A stretch of DNA of 64,000 nt from an uncultured Alphaproteobacteria bacterium. GTDB taxonomy: Bacteria > Pseudomonadota > Alphaproteobacteria > HIMB59. Below the pieces are notes generated by a model. The model was not told the origin of the DNA. It saw nothing but the letters and a program-made list of their open reading frames with translations, and ran no database searches. The stretch lies in NCBI GenBank assembly GCA_902599045.1, contig CACKEA010000001.1:1-64000 (forward strand), given 5' to 3'. This document shows, one piece after another, positions 1-9,129 of the stretch (the first letter of the stretch is position 1; each line of letters opens with the position of its first letter). The translations under genes and the position numbers were made by a program.

Positions 1-54
1 AGCTAAAAGTTGTTCAAAATACATTAAAGTGCCATAATTTTAAGGTTTTTTATA

Positions 55-1119
55 ATGATTAAAGGTAATGATTTCAGATCGAAAGAATATGAACTTTTTT
101 TGGAGCGCTCAGAAGAAATAGGTTTAGATCGAACAATGGTTCAAGCTGCTGGTGGTAATACTTCTATCAAAGAGGGTGATACAATGTGGATAAAAAGTTC
201 TGGGAAATGGCTTATTGATGCTCGATCTTCTGAGTTGATGGTCCCAGTGAGTATTTCTCAAATTAAAGATGCTCTAAAAGACAATAGTTGTTCTTATGAT
301 GAAATTTTAAAATCGATTGACTTAAAAATTTCACCAGAGGGGCTTCGTCCATCAGTTGAGGCGCCTATGCATGCTATTCTTGATTTCAAATTTATTTTTC
401 ATACACACGATATATTTATTAATGCGTTAGCTGTACAAAAAAATTCTCACATAAAATTTGAGAAAATATTTTCAGATCTTAATTGGAAATTTATACCTTA
501 TGTTAAACCTGGTATCGAACTGAGCTATAAATTAATGCAGCTTAAATCTTTTAAAGATAATGTATTTATACTTGAGAACCATGGTCTAATAGTTTGTGGT
601 GAAAGTTTAGAGGAGATACGACATCTGTATCAGGATATTCGAGTTCGACTAAAAAAATTACATAACAAAAACTCTAGTAAAAGTAATATTAAACCAGCTA
701 ATAGAATCGTTGATTTAAGAAATACTGGATATAAATTTTGTACAGATAAGTCTGTAAATAGTCTTGCTTTTTATCAGCCTTGGATTGATAAGCTTACTAA
801 TGGTGTCCTTCTCCCAGATTTTTTAGTTTTTCTAGGACCAAAGCTTTTGGCTCTCAATCCAAATAAAGATGATTTTATTGAAAAGCTAAATAAATCTTCT
901 AAGGCACCACTGCCTTTTAACTCATGTATAGTTTTAGTAGGATATGGCATCATAGTTCGTAACGATGCCTTAAGAGGAACTATAGAAATAATTCGCTGTG
1001 TGCATGACTTATTATGTTTGATTCCCGATAATGCAGATCTTCAATACCTAAATAGTAGCGAAACAAGCTTTCTTTTGAATTGGGAGGCAGAACATTATCG
1101 TCAAAAACAAAATCAATAA
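55..1119 (+). CDS. Class II aldolase/adducin-family sugar-phosphate aldolase (rhamnulose/fuculose-1-phosphate aldolase-like)
   Basis: Motifs AAGGNTSIKEGDTMWIKSSG, HTHD and ENHGLIVCG typical of class II aldolases; followed by an FGGY kinase. Confidence 0.8.
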   Translation: MIKGNDFRSKEYELFLERSEEIGLDRTMVQAAGGNTSIKEGDTMWIKSSGKWLIDARSSELMVPVSISQIKDALKDNSCSYDEILKSIDLKISPEGLRPSVEAPMHAILDFKFIFHTHDIFINALAVQKNSHIKFEKIFSDLNWKFIPYVKPGIELSYKLMQLKSFKDNVFILENHGLIVCGESLEEIRHLYQDIRVRLKKLHNKNSSKSNIKPANRIVDLRNTGYKFCTDKSVNSLAFYQPWIDKLTNGVLLPDFLVFLGPKLLALNPNKDDFIEKLNKSSKAPLPFNSCIVLVGYGIIVRNDALRGTIEIIRCVHDLLCLIPDNADLQYLNSSETSFLLNWEAEHYRQKQNQ

Positions 1120-1124
1120 GATCT

Positions 1125-2417
1125 ATGAATAAACCATATATTAGAAACAATATTGCTGTGTTAGACATAGGTAAAACGCATGCCAAAGTCATACTATTTG
1201 ATGCCCACAATTTGGAGGAGTTAGAAGTTTTTCAAATAGAAAATATTATATTAAAAGACTCTTTGTATCCCCATTTTGATTTAGACTCGTTAAAAGATTT
1301 TATCATTAACTCTTTGAGTAAACTTGCGAAAGGTTACATAGTTGATTCAATATTTACATCCACACATGGTGCATGTATGGCATTGATGTCTCAAGGAGAA
1401 TTAGCTCTTCCTATTCTTGATTATGAATTTGAAGGACCGGATCACCTTAGAGCAGAGTACGATCAAGTTCGACCAACATTTAATCAAACTGGAAGTCCTC
1501 GTATGGGTGTAGGTCTAAATCTTGGTGCTCAATTGTATTGGCAGAGAAAATATTTTCCAAAAGAGTTTGCAAAAGTTGATCAAATTTTATTTTGGCCACA
1601 ATTTTGGAGCTATTGGTTATCTGGTGTTGCTGTAAGTGAGATTAGCTATGCGAGCTGTCATTCAGATTTGTGGAAAATTAGAGAAAAAGAATTTGTTGAT
1701 CTGGAATCTTTTGGTGTTGGATCGCATGTGCAATATCCACCAATTAGATCTGCGGCAAGTGTGATTGGAACTTTGCGAAAAGATATATCACAAAATACTG
1801 GCCTACCTCAAAATGTATCAGTTTATTGTGGTGCCCATGACTCAAGCTTAGCTTTAGTCTCAGCATATTTAAATCAAGAATTGCCTTGTTCAATATTATC
1901 TACAGGTACCTGGGTTACTATTTTTGCTTTAGGCTCTAACAATGTAAATATTTCTGAACAAACAGGTTTAATGATTAGCAATGATTGTTTTGGAAATTTA
2001 GTACCCAACTACAGATTTCCCGCAGGCAAGATTTATGAGAGACAGATTCAACAAAAGAATAGATCTTCAATTAATCATAGAGAGCTCGATGCATCAAATA
2101 TTAGTATTAAAAATTTTGAAAATATTGAAAAAGCAAGTTTCGTTTATAAAGTCTCTGAAAAAGAAGTTGATTTTCAAGATATTGAGCCCCTGAGAACAGA
2201 GCATTTAGTTTCTGAAGTACTTGCTAATCAAACATTGATTGGATTGCAGGCAATAGGATCGAGTGGACCAATCATTTGCTCAGGTCCTTTTGCAAATAAT
2301 AAGAAATTTTTAAAAACGATTGAAAAAAACTGGGCCGATCCTGTTATCGTTGAGGACGATCACCTTGGAATATGCAAGGGTATTGCTAACTTGATTAATA
2401 GGAAAAGATTGATTTAG
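1125..2417 (+). CDS. FGGY-family carbohydrate kinase (fuculokinase/rhamnulokinase-like)
   Basis: N-terminal LDIGKTHAKV, CGAHDSSLAL and STGTWVTIF; ORF track starts at 1080, but ATG 1125 (MNKPYIRNN) just after the upstream stop is more likely. Confidence 0.8.
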   Translation: MNKPYIRNNIAVLDIGKTHAKVILFDAHNLEELEVFQIENIILKDSLYPHFDLDSLKDFIINSLSKLAKGYIVDSIFTSTHGACMALMSQGELALPILDYEFEGPDHLRAEYDQVRPTFNQTGSPRMGVGLNLGAQLYWQRKYFPKEFAKVDQILFWPQFWSYWLSGVAVSEISYASCHSDLWKIREKEFVDLESFGVGSHVQYPPIRSAASVIGTLRKDISQNTGLPQNVSVYCGAHDSSLALVSAYLNQELPCSILSTGTWVTIFALGSNNVNISEQTGLMISNDCFGNLVPNYRFPAGKIYERQIQQKNRSSINHRELDASNISIKNFENIEKASFVYKVSEKEVDFQDIEPLRTEHLVSEVLANQTLIGLQAIGSSGPIICSGPFANNKKFLKTIEKNWADPVIVEDDHLGICKGIANLINRKRLI

Positions 2418-2716
2418 TTTATATTTTTAACACAATTTTCTAAAATAGGTGGGAGAAAATCAAAGTTATTTGACCAAGCATAATGTATTTCTGTTCTCAT
2501 AAATTCAATGTCTTCTAAAGGGAAGTGTCCCTCTTCATATTTGTTTAATAATTCTTGCTTTCTAAAAGAAATGTCCTGAGAGGTTTTTTCATCTTTCATT
2601 TGGATAAAAAAATCTATTGCTAGCTCATAAGTTGCAACACAAATTATTTCATCCTCACTATAAGCAAAAAGATTGTTATAAAAAAATACCAAAATTAATA
2701 AGAATATTTTTCTCAC
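2414..2716 (-). CDS. Small secreted hypothetical protein
   Basis: N-terminal signal peptide-like MRKIFLLILVFFYNNLFAYS; 100 aa; 4 nt convergent overlap with the kinase. Confidence 0.55.
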   Translation of the reverse strand: MRKIFLLILVFFYNNLFAYSEDEIICVATYELAIDFFIQMKDEKTSQDISFRKQELLNKYEEGHFPLEDIEFMRTEIHYAWSNNFDFLPPILENCVKNIN

Positions 2717-2736
2717 TAGATGAACATAAATTAAAG

Positions 2737-3810
2737 TTAAGGTTTTAAAATAAATAAATTTGAGTCTGTTTCATCAGCAATAATGTATACATTACCTGAT
2801 TGATCGATTTCTATATCTCTGACTCTTCCAATTTTATCTTTAAATATGACCTCCTCCTCAACAAATTCATTATTTTTTCTATGTAATACAGATAGATATT
2901 TGAATTTTAGAGAGGAAACTAAAAGTGAATCTTTCCACTGCGGAAAAGCATTACCTTCATAAAATTTAATACCACTCACTGCAATAGAAGGCACCCATAT
3001 AAAGTCTGGTTTTAAAAAACCAGGTTCCCAAGCGTTGCCATCCCCAATTTTTGTACCAGAGTAGTTTATCCCTCCCCATCCAATTTTTTTCCAGCCATAA
3101 TTAGATCCACTGACAACTTTACCTATGAAATCTCCACCTTTAGGTCCATGATTAGATATATAAATAGTTTTTGTTTGAGGGTCCAACGTCATACCTTGAG
3201 GATTTCTAACACCGATCTGAAATAACTCATGTAACCAATTATTTCCTTTTATAAAAGGGTTATCTTTGGGGTATTCTCCATTTTTGTGAATTCTAATAAT
3301 GGAGCCAATAGAGTTTGTGAAGTCTTGAGCTATCATGCCCTTTCCTCTCTCACCAACGCTAACATAAAGATAATCATCGAGGATCTCTATTCTTGAACCA
3401 AAATGCTTACCATTATCTATGTAGGGAAGGGCTTCATATATAAGTTTTTCATTTATAAGTTTATTGTTTTGAAGTTCAGCTCGATAAACTGCGGTTGTAT
3501 ATTTTCTTCCTTTTTGAATGGAGCAGGTTACCCATACAATGTTGTTTTCACTAACAATATCAAGTAAGCCTCCTTGACCAAAAAAAATTGAAGGAATGTT
3601 ATGTGATATTTGAATCTGAGAAGAATTCTTTGTATTTACTAAATAAATTTCACCAGTTTTTTGGGTGATTAAAAGCTCTTCTGAATTTAACCAGCTCATT
3701 CCCCAAGGAAAATTTAGTTCTATCGGAGTCTTCTCTAAGACAAATGAATTAGCACTAAAGGTAAATAAAAAAAAAATTGATATAAAATATATAAGTTTTT
3801 TCTTAATCAA
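2737..3810 (-). CDS. PQQ-dependent soluble sugar (aldose) dehydrogenase family, exported
   Basis: Signal peptide plus beta-propeller motifs LNFPWGMSWL, IFFGQGGLLDI, RNPQGMTLDPQT and SNHGPKGGDFI. Confidence 0.8.
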   Translation of the reverse strand: MIKKKLIYFISIFFLFTFSANSFVLEKTPIELNFPWGMSWLNSEELLITQKTGEIYLVNTKNSSQIQISHNIPSIFFGQGGLLDIVSENNIVWVTCSIQKGRKYTTAVYRAELQNNKLINEKLIYEALPYIDNGKHFGSRIEILDDYLYVSVGERGKGMIAQDFTNSIGSIIRIHKNGEYPKDNPFIKGNNWLHELFQIGVRNPQGMTLDPQTKTIYISNHGPKGGDFIGKVVSGSNYGWKKIGWGGINYSGTKIGDGNAWEPGFLKPDFIWVPSIAVSGIKFYEGNAFPQWKDSLLVSSLKFKYLSVLHRKNNEFVEEEVIFKDKIGRVRDIEIDQSGNVYIIADETDSNLFILKP

Positions 3811-3821
3811 GGAGAATGAGA

Positions 3822-4856
3822 TTATTTTACTCCAAGTTTTTTTTGTAAGTCACTTGAAGAAGTAGTGTATCTAAAAACGTACTTTTTATCACTATGACAG
3901 TACTCAAACATTTTTTTAGCAGCGAGTGCAGCTTCATGAAAACCACTTAATATCAGTTTTAACTTACCCGGGTAGATACAAATATCTCCCACTGCAAAAA
4001 TTCTTGGTATCGAGGTTTCAAAATTTTCAGTGTTAACAGAAATGTGATTCTTTTCTAAGTTTAATCCCCACTCTGCAATTGGGCCTAATTCTATTTTTAA
4101 ACCAAAAAATGGAAATATTGCATCAATGTCGTCAATTATTTTATCGTCATCAAGAATCGCTGTTACTTTCCCATTTTCATTAAGAGTAACTTTTTTTAGG
4201 CTTCCCATATTGAAGTTTACCTCACCCTTATCAACCAATGACATAACTTTATTTACTGAGTCTTGGACACCTTTAAATTCTTTTCTTCTATGGACCAGTG
4301 ATACTTTTTTAGCGATACCTTGAAATCCCATAACATAATCTAAAGCGGAGTCACCACCACCAATAATTAAAATATTCTTGTCTTGAAAGTCTGTTCTTTT
4401 TTTGACTGAGTAAAAGATATTCTTATTTTCTAATTGGTCAGAGCCTTCTGCTGGAAGTTTCCTTGGAACAAAGCTTCCTGCCCCGGCAGCAATAACTACA
4501 GACTTACACTTAATTGAGGAACCTTTATCTGTTTCTACTAAAATATAATTTTCATTAATTTCAATTTTTGAGGTTAATTGGTTTAGGTGATAAGTAGGGT
4601 TGAAAGGTTCTGCTTGTTTAATTAAATCATCAGTTAACTCTTGGCCCGTGATAGCTGGTCTACTTGGAATATCATATAAGTTTTTATCAGGATAAAGCTC
4701 AGCACATTGTCCGCCAATCTTGTCTAGATTGTCAATGAGATGAGATTTCATATCTAAAAGACCAAGCTCAAATACTTGAAAAAGACCACAGGGCCCAGCG
4801 CCAATTATAACTACATCTGTTTCGTGATTAGATCCTGGATTTACAATATTATTCAT
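3822..4856 (-). CDS. Thioredoxin reductase-like ferredoxin/flavodoxin-NADP reductase
   Basis: DVVIIGAGPCGLFQVFELG, IIGGGDSALD and FAVGDICIYPGKLKLILSGFHEAALAA; lacks a CxxC redox motif. Confidence 0.85.
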   Translation of the reverse strand: MNNIVNPGSNHETDVVIIGAGPCGLFQVFELGLLDMKSHLIDNLDKIGGQCAELYPDKNLYDIPSRPAITGQELTDDLIKQAEPFNPTYHLNQLTSKIEINENYILVETDKGSSIKCKSVVIAAGAGSFVPRKLPAEGSDQLENKNIFYSVKKRTDFQDKNILIIGGGDSALDYVMGFQGIAKKVSLVHRRKEFKGVQDSVNKVMSLVDKGEVNFNMGSLKKVTLNENGKVTAILDDDKIIDDIDAIFPFFGLKIELGPIAEWGLNLEKNHISVNTENFETSIPRIFAVGDICIYPGKLKLILSGFHEAALAAKKMFEYCHSDKKYVFRYTTSSSDLQKKLGVK

Positions 4857-4935
4857 GTCTTATATTATAGTAATATATTAAATTTAAGATCAAACAGTTA
4901 TATATTATCAATAGTTATTGAGGAGAAATGAATAA

Positions 4936-5319
4936 ATGAAGACTTTTCCAGAGCTTTTAGAAGAAGCAAATGCTGAAATCAAATCAGTGAGCCCAGAAGA
5001 ATTAAAACAGCAATTAGATAATGAAGAAATTATACTTGTTGATGTTCGATCAAAAGATGCCATCGAGGCTGAAGGTCAAATAGAAGGATCAGTTCATGTT
5101 CCAAGAGACATGTTGGAATTTCACGCTGATCAAAGACCAGACAACCCTCTTAGAAAAGAAGAGCTTGATCCTGAGAAAAAAATTGTCGTTTATTGTGGAG
5201 TGGGTGGTCAAGGAACTTTATCAACTAAAACTCTTCAAGATATGGGTTATAGAGATGTATCTAACTTATCCGGTGGAACAAATGCTTGGGTAAAAGCAGG
5301 GTTTGAATTAAAAAAATAA
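4936..5319 (+). CDS. Rhodanese-like sulfurtransferase
   Basis: ILVDVRSKDAIEAEGQIEGSVHVPRDMLEF, VVYCGVGGQG (catalytic Cys) and LSGGTNAWVKAGF. Confidence 0.85.
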   Translation: MKTFPELLEEANAEIKSVSPEELKQQLDNEEIILVDVRSKDAIEAEGQIEGSVHVPRDMLEFHADQRPDNPLRKEELDPEKKIVVYCGVGGQGTLSTKTLQDMGYRDVSNLSGGTNAWVKAGFELKK

Positions 5320-5320
5320 A

Positions 5321-5413
5321 TTAATTATTTTTTTTATTATTTTCGTAGAGCATAATAGCATTTGCGAGAACAGCTCCAAAGGCGCCTGGAAGAATCTATG
5401 TGTCAAAAGTCAT
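5321..5413 (-). pseudogene. 31-codon micro-ORF with an in-frame amber codon (MTFDT*ILPGAFGAVLANAIMLYENNKKNN*)
   Basis: ATG lies 1 nt after the Rieske stop codon and the terminal TAA lies 1 nt from the rhodanese stop, so the frame fills the whole gap; hydrophobic core looks like a TM helix. Confidence 0.4.
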
Positions 5414-5414
5414 T

Positions 5415-6605
5415 CTAAACATTTAACATCTTTCTAGCATACCAATCGTGAAAGACATGAGTTGGTTCATCCATTACTGGTGAAAAACGCCCTCCATCAA
5501 AGCCTTCCGCATACCGGCCTCGCTGCATTCCCTCTACTACAAAAATATCTTCTTCAAATACGGTTCTCCAAAGCTTGGTATTCTCTAAGCGTGTTTGCTG
5601 ATATTCATCAGACAACATAGAAGAGTCAGAATAATAGATTTCAACATGCTCTTTGATTTGATCACATCCAATTGGCTCAATAATGAGATTAAAAACATGA
5701 TCTTTTTGAACACCCAATATTAAATTTGGAAATAAAACAATATATTCTCCTTTACTGTTCCATTCAGAGCTTAAATTTTTAAAATTTTGAAATTGTTTTC
5801 CCTTTGAATATCTTGGAATGTATTTATTACTAATTTGTCCAGAATAATGGCCATATTTAACAATATTTTCATGATCCTCTAACTTGGAATAACTATTTAA
5901 ACCTGGGTGTATCCAAGGAAGGTGATAGGACTCTAAGTAATTTTCGACTGCTAGTTTCCAATTAGTTTTGACCTCAAGCTCAAAAGATGAGTCGCTCATA
6001 TCTGAATGCATAGGTTGATCAAAAGAGGACCATCGTTTTAACAAAGGTTTATGAACTTCTTCAAAGGGTTTTGCCCTGCCATCAGGATTTACAAATATGA
6101 CATCTCTCCAAATATGAGAACGAACCTCAATTAATGATAATTCACTTTTATTAATATCGGAGTGATAGTTATAACCTGGTCCTCCAATATGAGGGGTAGC
6201 AACAACTTCTCCAGTTTGCTTGTAACACCAAGAATGGTAAGGACAGCGAATTGCACCCTTCAAAACTTTGGGGTCTTTAATGAGGGTCATACCTCGATGT
6301 CGACATACATTTTGAAAAACACGTATTTTTTTATCTTGGATACTGCGAATTAATAAGAGAGGATTTTTAAAATAGTTGACCGGTCTAACAGAGCCAGGTT
6401 GAGGTAGGTCTTTTACGAAGCCTACGGCAAACCAACCTTTGTTAAAAAGAATTTCTTTCTCTAAATCAAAATATTCAGTTTTAGTATAATATTCATTGGG
6501 GATGCCTTTTGCTTCGTGTATTGGTTTAATACATTGTTCTAATTTTTGAAGATTTTGAAAATAAACTTGATCGGTATCTTGTTGATCAACTTCTACTTCT
6601 CTCAC
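5415..6605 (-). CDS. Rieske [2Fe-2S] non-heme iron oxygenase alpha subunit (choline/quaternary-amine monooxygenase-like)
   Basis: CRHRGMTLIKDPKVLKGAIRCPYH (CxH...CxxH Rieske cluster) and ENYLESYHLPWIHPGL mononuclear iron site. Confidence 0.85.
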   Translation of the reverse strand: MREVEVDQQDTDQVYFQNLQKLEQCIKPIHEAKGIPNEYYTKTEYFDLEKEILFNKGWFAVGFVKDLPQPGSVRPVNYFKNPLLLIRSIQDKKIRVFQNVCRHRGMTLIKDPKVLKGAIRCPYHSWCYKQTGEVVATPHIGGPGYNYHSDINKSELSLIEVRSHIWRDVIFVNPDGRAKPFEEVHKPLLKRWSSFDQPMHSDMSDSSFELEVKTNWKLAVENYLESYHLPWIHPGLNSYSKLEDHENIVKYGHYSGQISNKYIPRYSKGKQFQNFKNLSSEWNSKGEYIVLFPNLILGVQKDHVFNLIIEPIGCDQIKEHVEIYYSDSSMLSDEYQQTRLENTKLWRTVFEEDIFVVEGMQRGRYAEGFDGGRFSPVMDEPTHVFHDWYARKMLNV

Positions 6606-6624
6606 AATTAATTCCTTTTTATTG

Positions 6625-8091
6625 TCACGTTAAATCTATCCAAATAGTTTTTAGCTCACAATACTGATCATGTGCAGCTAAAGATTTATCCCTGCCCCCG
6701 AAGCCGGAGAGTTTATAACCCCCAAAAGGAGTAGTGATATCGCCCTCACCGTAACAATTAACTGCTACAGTCCCAGCCTTAATTTTTCTTGCGGCTACAT
6801 GAGCTGTCTTATTAGAACTAGTAAAAACAGAAGCGGCCAGTCCGTACTTGTTTTGGTTGGCTAAAGCTATGCCTTCTTCTGGATCTTTAAAGGATGTAAT
6901 CCCTAAGACAGGGCCAAAAACTTCTTCAGAAAATAGAGTATTTTCAGGCTTAACGTTATCAAATATGGTTGGCTGAACAAAATATCCACCTGTATCTTCT
7001 CTGGTTCTTTTGCCTCCAATAACTAATTTATTTTTATCCTGGTTAGCTTGATCAATGAAGCCCATAACCTTGTCTAGATGTGCTTGTTCAATCATTGGGC
7101 CAATTTTAGTTGTAGCATCTAAAGGATCTCCCACTACCCACTCTTTAGATTTCTCGACAATTAATTCAAGTAGTTCATCTTTGATTGATTGATGGACAAG
7201 TAAACGAGAATTTGAAGAACAGTTTTCTCCCATATTCCAGAATATAGAATTAGTGGCATGATCAGCTGCTGTATCTAAATCCTCAGTGTCACCCATTACA
7301 ATAAAAGGATTTTTCCCACCACACTCTAGTAAAACTTTTTTAAGATTAGTATCAGCAGAGTAACGAAGAAACATTCGACCGGTTTCAGTAGATCCAGTAA
7401 AAGCTACACAATCAACATCAGTATGTTCACCTAGCGCTTTTCCCACGGTCTCACCAAAACCACAAACAACATTTATAACACCATCGGGAATGCCAGCCTC
7501 TGCAGCAAGCTCTCCAATTCGAATTGTTGAAAGAGAGGTTTGTTCAGCAGGTTTCAAAATCACAGTATTTCCTGTTGCAAGAATGGGACCGAGCTTCCAA
7601 GCAGCCATCATTGCGGGAAAATTCCAAGGTAGAATAGCCGCGACAACACCCATCGGCTCTCTGACAATCATCGAGAGGATACTTGGGTCACTTGGAGAAA
7701 TTTGATCATAGAGCTTATCAATGGCTTCGGCGTGCCAGCGAATAGTATTAACTGTTTCTGGCATATCTATTTCTAAACAATCAGTTATTGGTTTGCCTGC
7801 TTCCATAGCTTCCATCATCGCTAGCTCCTCTGAGTGAGCCTCTATGACTGTTGCAAATCTCAATAAAACTTTTTTTCTCTCAGCAGGTGCCATCTTAGAC
7901 CAAGGACCATCCTCAAAAGCTTTTCTTGCTGCGGATACAGCTTTATTAACATCTTCACCTGAAGCCTCAGCGATACTTGCTAAAACCTTTCCGTTAGAAG
8001 GGTTAATAGTTTCAAATGTTTTGCCCTCAGATCCAGGAAGAGGTCTACCTCCTATGATCAATTGTGTTGAAAAATCAACTGTTTTAGACAT
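6625..8091 (-). CDS. NAD(P)-dependent aldehyde dehydrogenase (PuuC/betaine-aldehyde dehydrogenase-like)
   Basis: ILPWNFPAMMAAWKLGPILATGNTVILKPAEQT, FTGSTETGR, LLECGGKNPFIV and FGPVLGI; full length. Confidence 0.92.
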   Translation of the reverse strand: MSKTVDFSTQLIIGGRPLPGSEGKTFETINPSNGKVLASIAEASGEDVNKAVSAARKAFEDGPWSKMAPAERKKVLLRFATVIEAHSEELAMMEAMEAGKPITDCLEIDMPETVNTIRWHAEAIDKLYDQISPSDPSILSMIVREPMGVVAAILPWNFPAMMAAWKLGPILATGNTVILKPAEQTSLSTIRIGELAAEAGIPDGVINVVCGFGETVGKALGEHTDVDCVAFTGSTETGRMFLRYSADTNLKKVLLECGGKNPFIVMGDTEDLDTAADHATNSIFWNMGENCSSNSRLLVHQSIKDELLELIVEKSKEWVVGDPLDATTKIGPMIEQAHLDKVMGFIDQANQDKNKLVIGGKRTREDTGGYFVQPTIFDNVKPENTLFSEEVFGPVLGITSFKDPEEGIALANQNKYGLAASVFTSSNKTAHVAARKIKAGTVAVNCYGEGDITTPFGGYKLSGFGGRDKSLAAHDQYCELKTIWIDLT

Positions 8092-8105
8092 TAATAGCTC
8101 CTTAA

Positions 8106-9071
8106 TTAATTCCTTTTAATTGAAGACTGGATTAACCAGTCTTTCTCTTCCTGCCAATCTCTCCAAACCAATCTATTGTTAGTAGTATGGTTGATTGGTA
8201 GTTTTGACATGGCAATTCTTAAATCATGGCGTGCAGGTGCTGCTACATTTGGTAGGGGTTTTCGGGGCGGGCCCATTTCTCTACCTGATAAATTCGCCGC
8301 CGCTTTAATCCCTGTAAGGTAGTCAACGTCGTGTCTATTTCCTCCCAACCATAAGCAGACGGGCTCCATCAATTTCCATAGATCCATAGCTTCTTGATAT
8401 TTTTTTTCTTCAATTAAATTAAATAGTTTAACACATTCATGAGGCATAAAATTTACAGCTCCCCAAATCATCCCTGTACATCCACTCATTAATGCAAATG
8501 GGGCAAAGGAGTCTATACCACAGAAAACTCTTCCTCCCGTCTTGATAAATTTTTGCAAATTTAAAAAGTCTCCTGAACTGTCTTTAATATAATCTAAATT
8601 TTCTATTGCTAATAATTTACGATAAGTGTCTTGGGAGAGGGGTGCGGCTTGCTGTGGAACATTATACATTACGACAGGAATTCTCACTGCTTTTGCTATA
8701 GCCTCATAGTGATAAATAACTCCACGTTCTGAGGGCGGTTCTAGAAAAGGTGGCATAACCATAATTGCAGTTGCACCTGCATCTTCTGCGGCCCTTGCTT
8801 TGTTGATACACTCATTAGTACTGAGTGCAGTAGTTTGTGCTATTGTAGGGCACCTGCCATTGATATGTTTAACACCCTCTGTAATTAAAGTTTGTTTCTC
8901 ATCAGCTGTTAGATAAGCGTATTCACCGGTGCCAGAACATAAAACTAAACCATGTACACCAGCTTCTAATAAGTCATCAATATGAGAGTGGTAACGCTTT
9001 AGATCAATTCCCTCTCCACTATCTTGGAATGGGGTACACATAGCTCCGTAGATACCTTTTAAAACAGTCAC
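8106..9071 (-). CDS. Dihydrodipicolinate synthase/N-acetylneuraminate lyase (DapA) family protein
   Basis: GIYGAMCTPF, GLVLCSGTGEYAYLT, VMYNVPQQ and YIKDSSGD (Schiff-base Lys); GTG start. Confidence 0.88.
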   Translation of the reverse strand: MTVLKGIYGAMCTPFQDSGEGIDLKRYHSHIDDLLEAGVHGLVLCSGTGEYAYLTADEKQTLITEGVKHINGRCPTIAQTTALSTNECINKARAAEDAGATAIMVMPPFLEPPSERGVIYHYEAIAKAVRIPVVMYNVPQQAAPLSQDTYRKLLAIENLDYIKDSSGDFLNLQKFIKTGGRVFCGIDSFAPFALMSGCTGMIWGAVNFMPHECVKLFNLIEEKKYQEAMDLWKLMEPVCLWLGGNRHDVDYLTGIKAAANLSGREMGPPRKPLPNVAAPARHDLRIAMSKLPINHTTNNRLVWRDWQEEKDWLIQSSIKRN

Positions 9072-9129
9072 TTTCCCATAATCTCCTTGTTTAGATTATC
9101 CAATGTATCATAATTGGTTATCATTTCTT

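Noticed and set aside
184-192. TGTGGATAA, matching an inverted DnaA box
   Set aside because: Single occurrence inside the coding sequence of the aldolase, far from dnaA; probably chance.
4928-4939. Three-codon upstream ORF (MNK*) overlapping the rhodanese start as ATGA
   Set aside because: Likely chance in an AT-rich leader; no further regulatory evidence.
5321-5413. Pyrrolysine-type recoding of the amber codon in the micro-ORF
   Set aside because: No pylT/pylS or MttB-type methyltransferase seen, and ordinary mutation or sequencing error is simpler.
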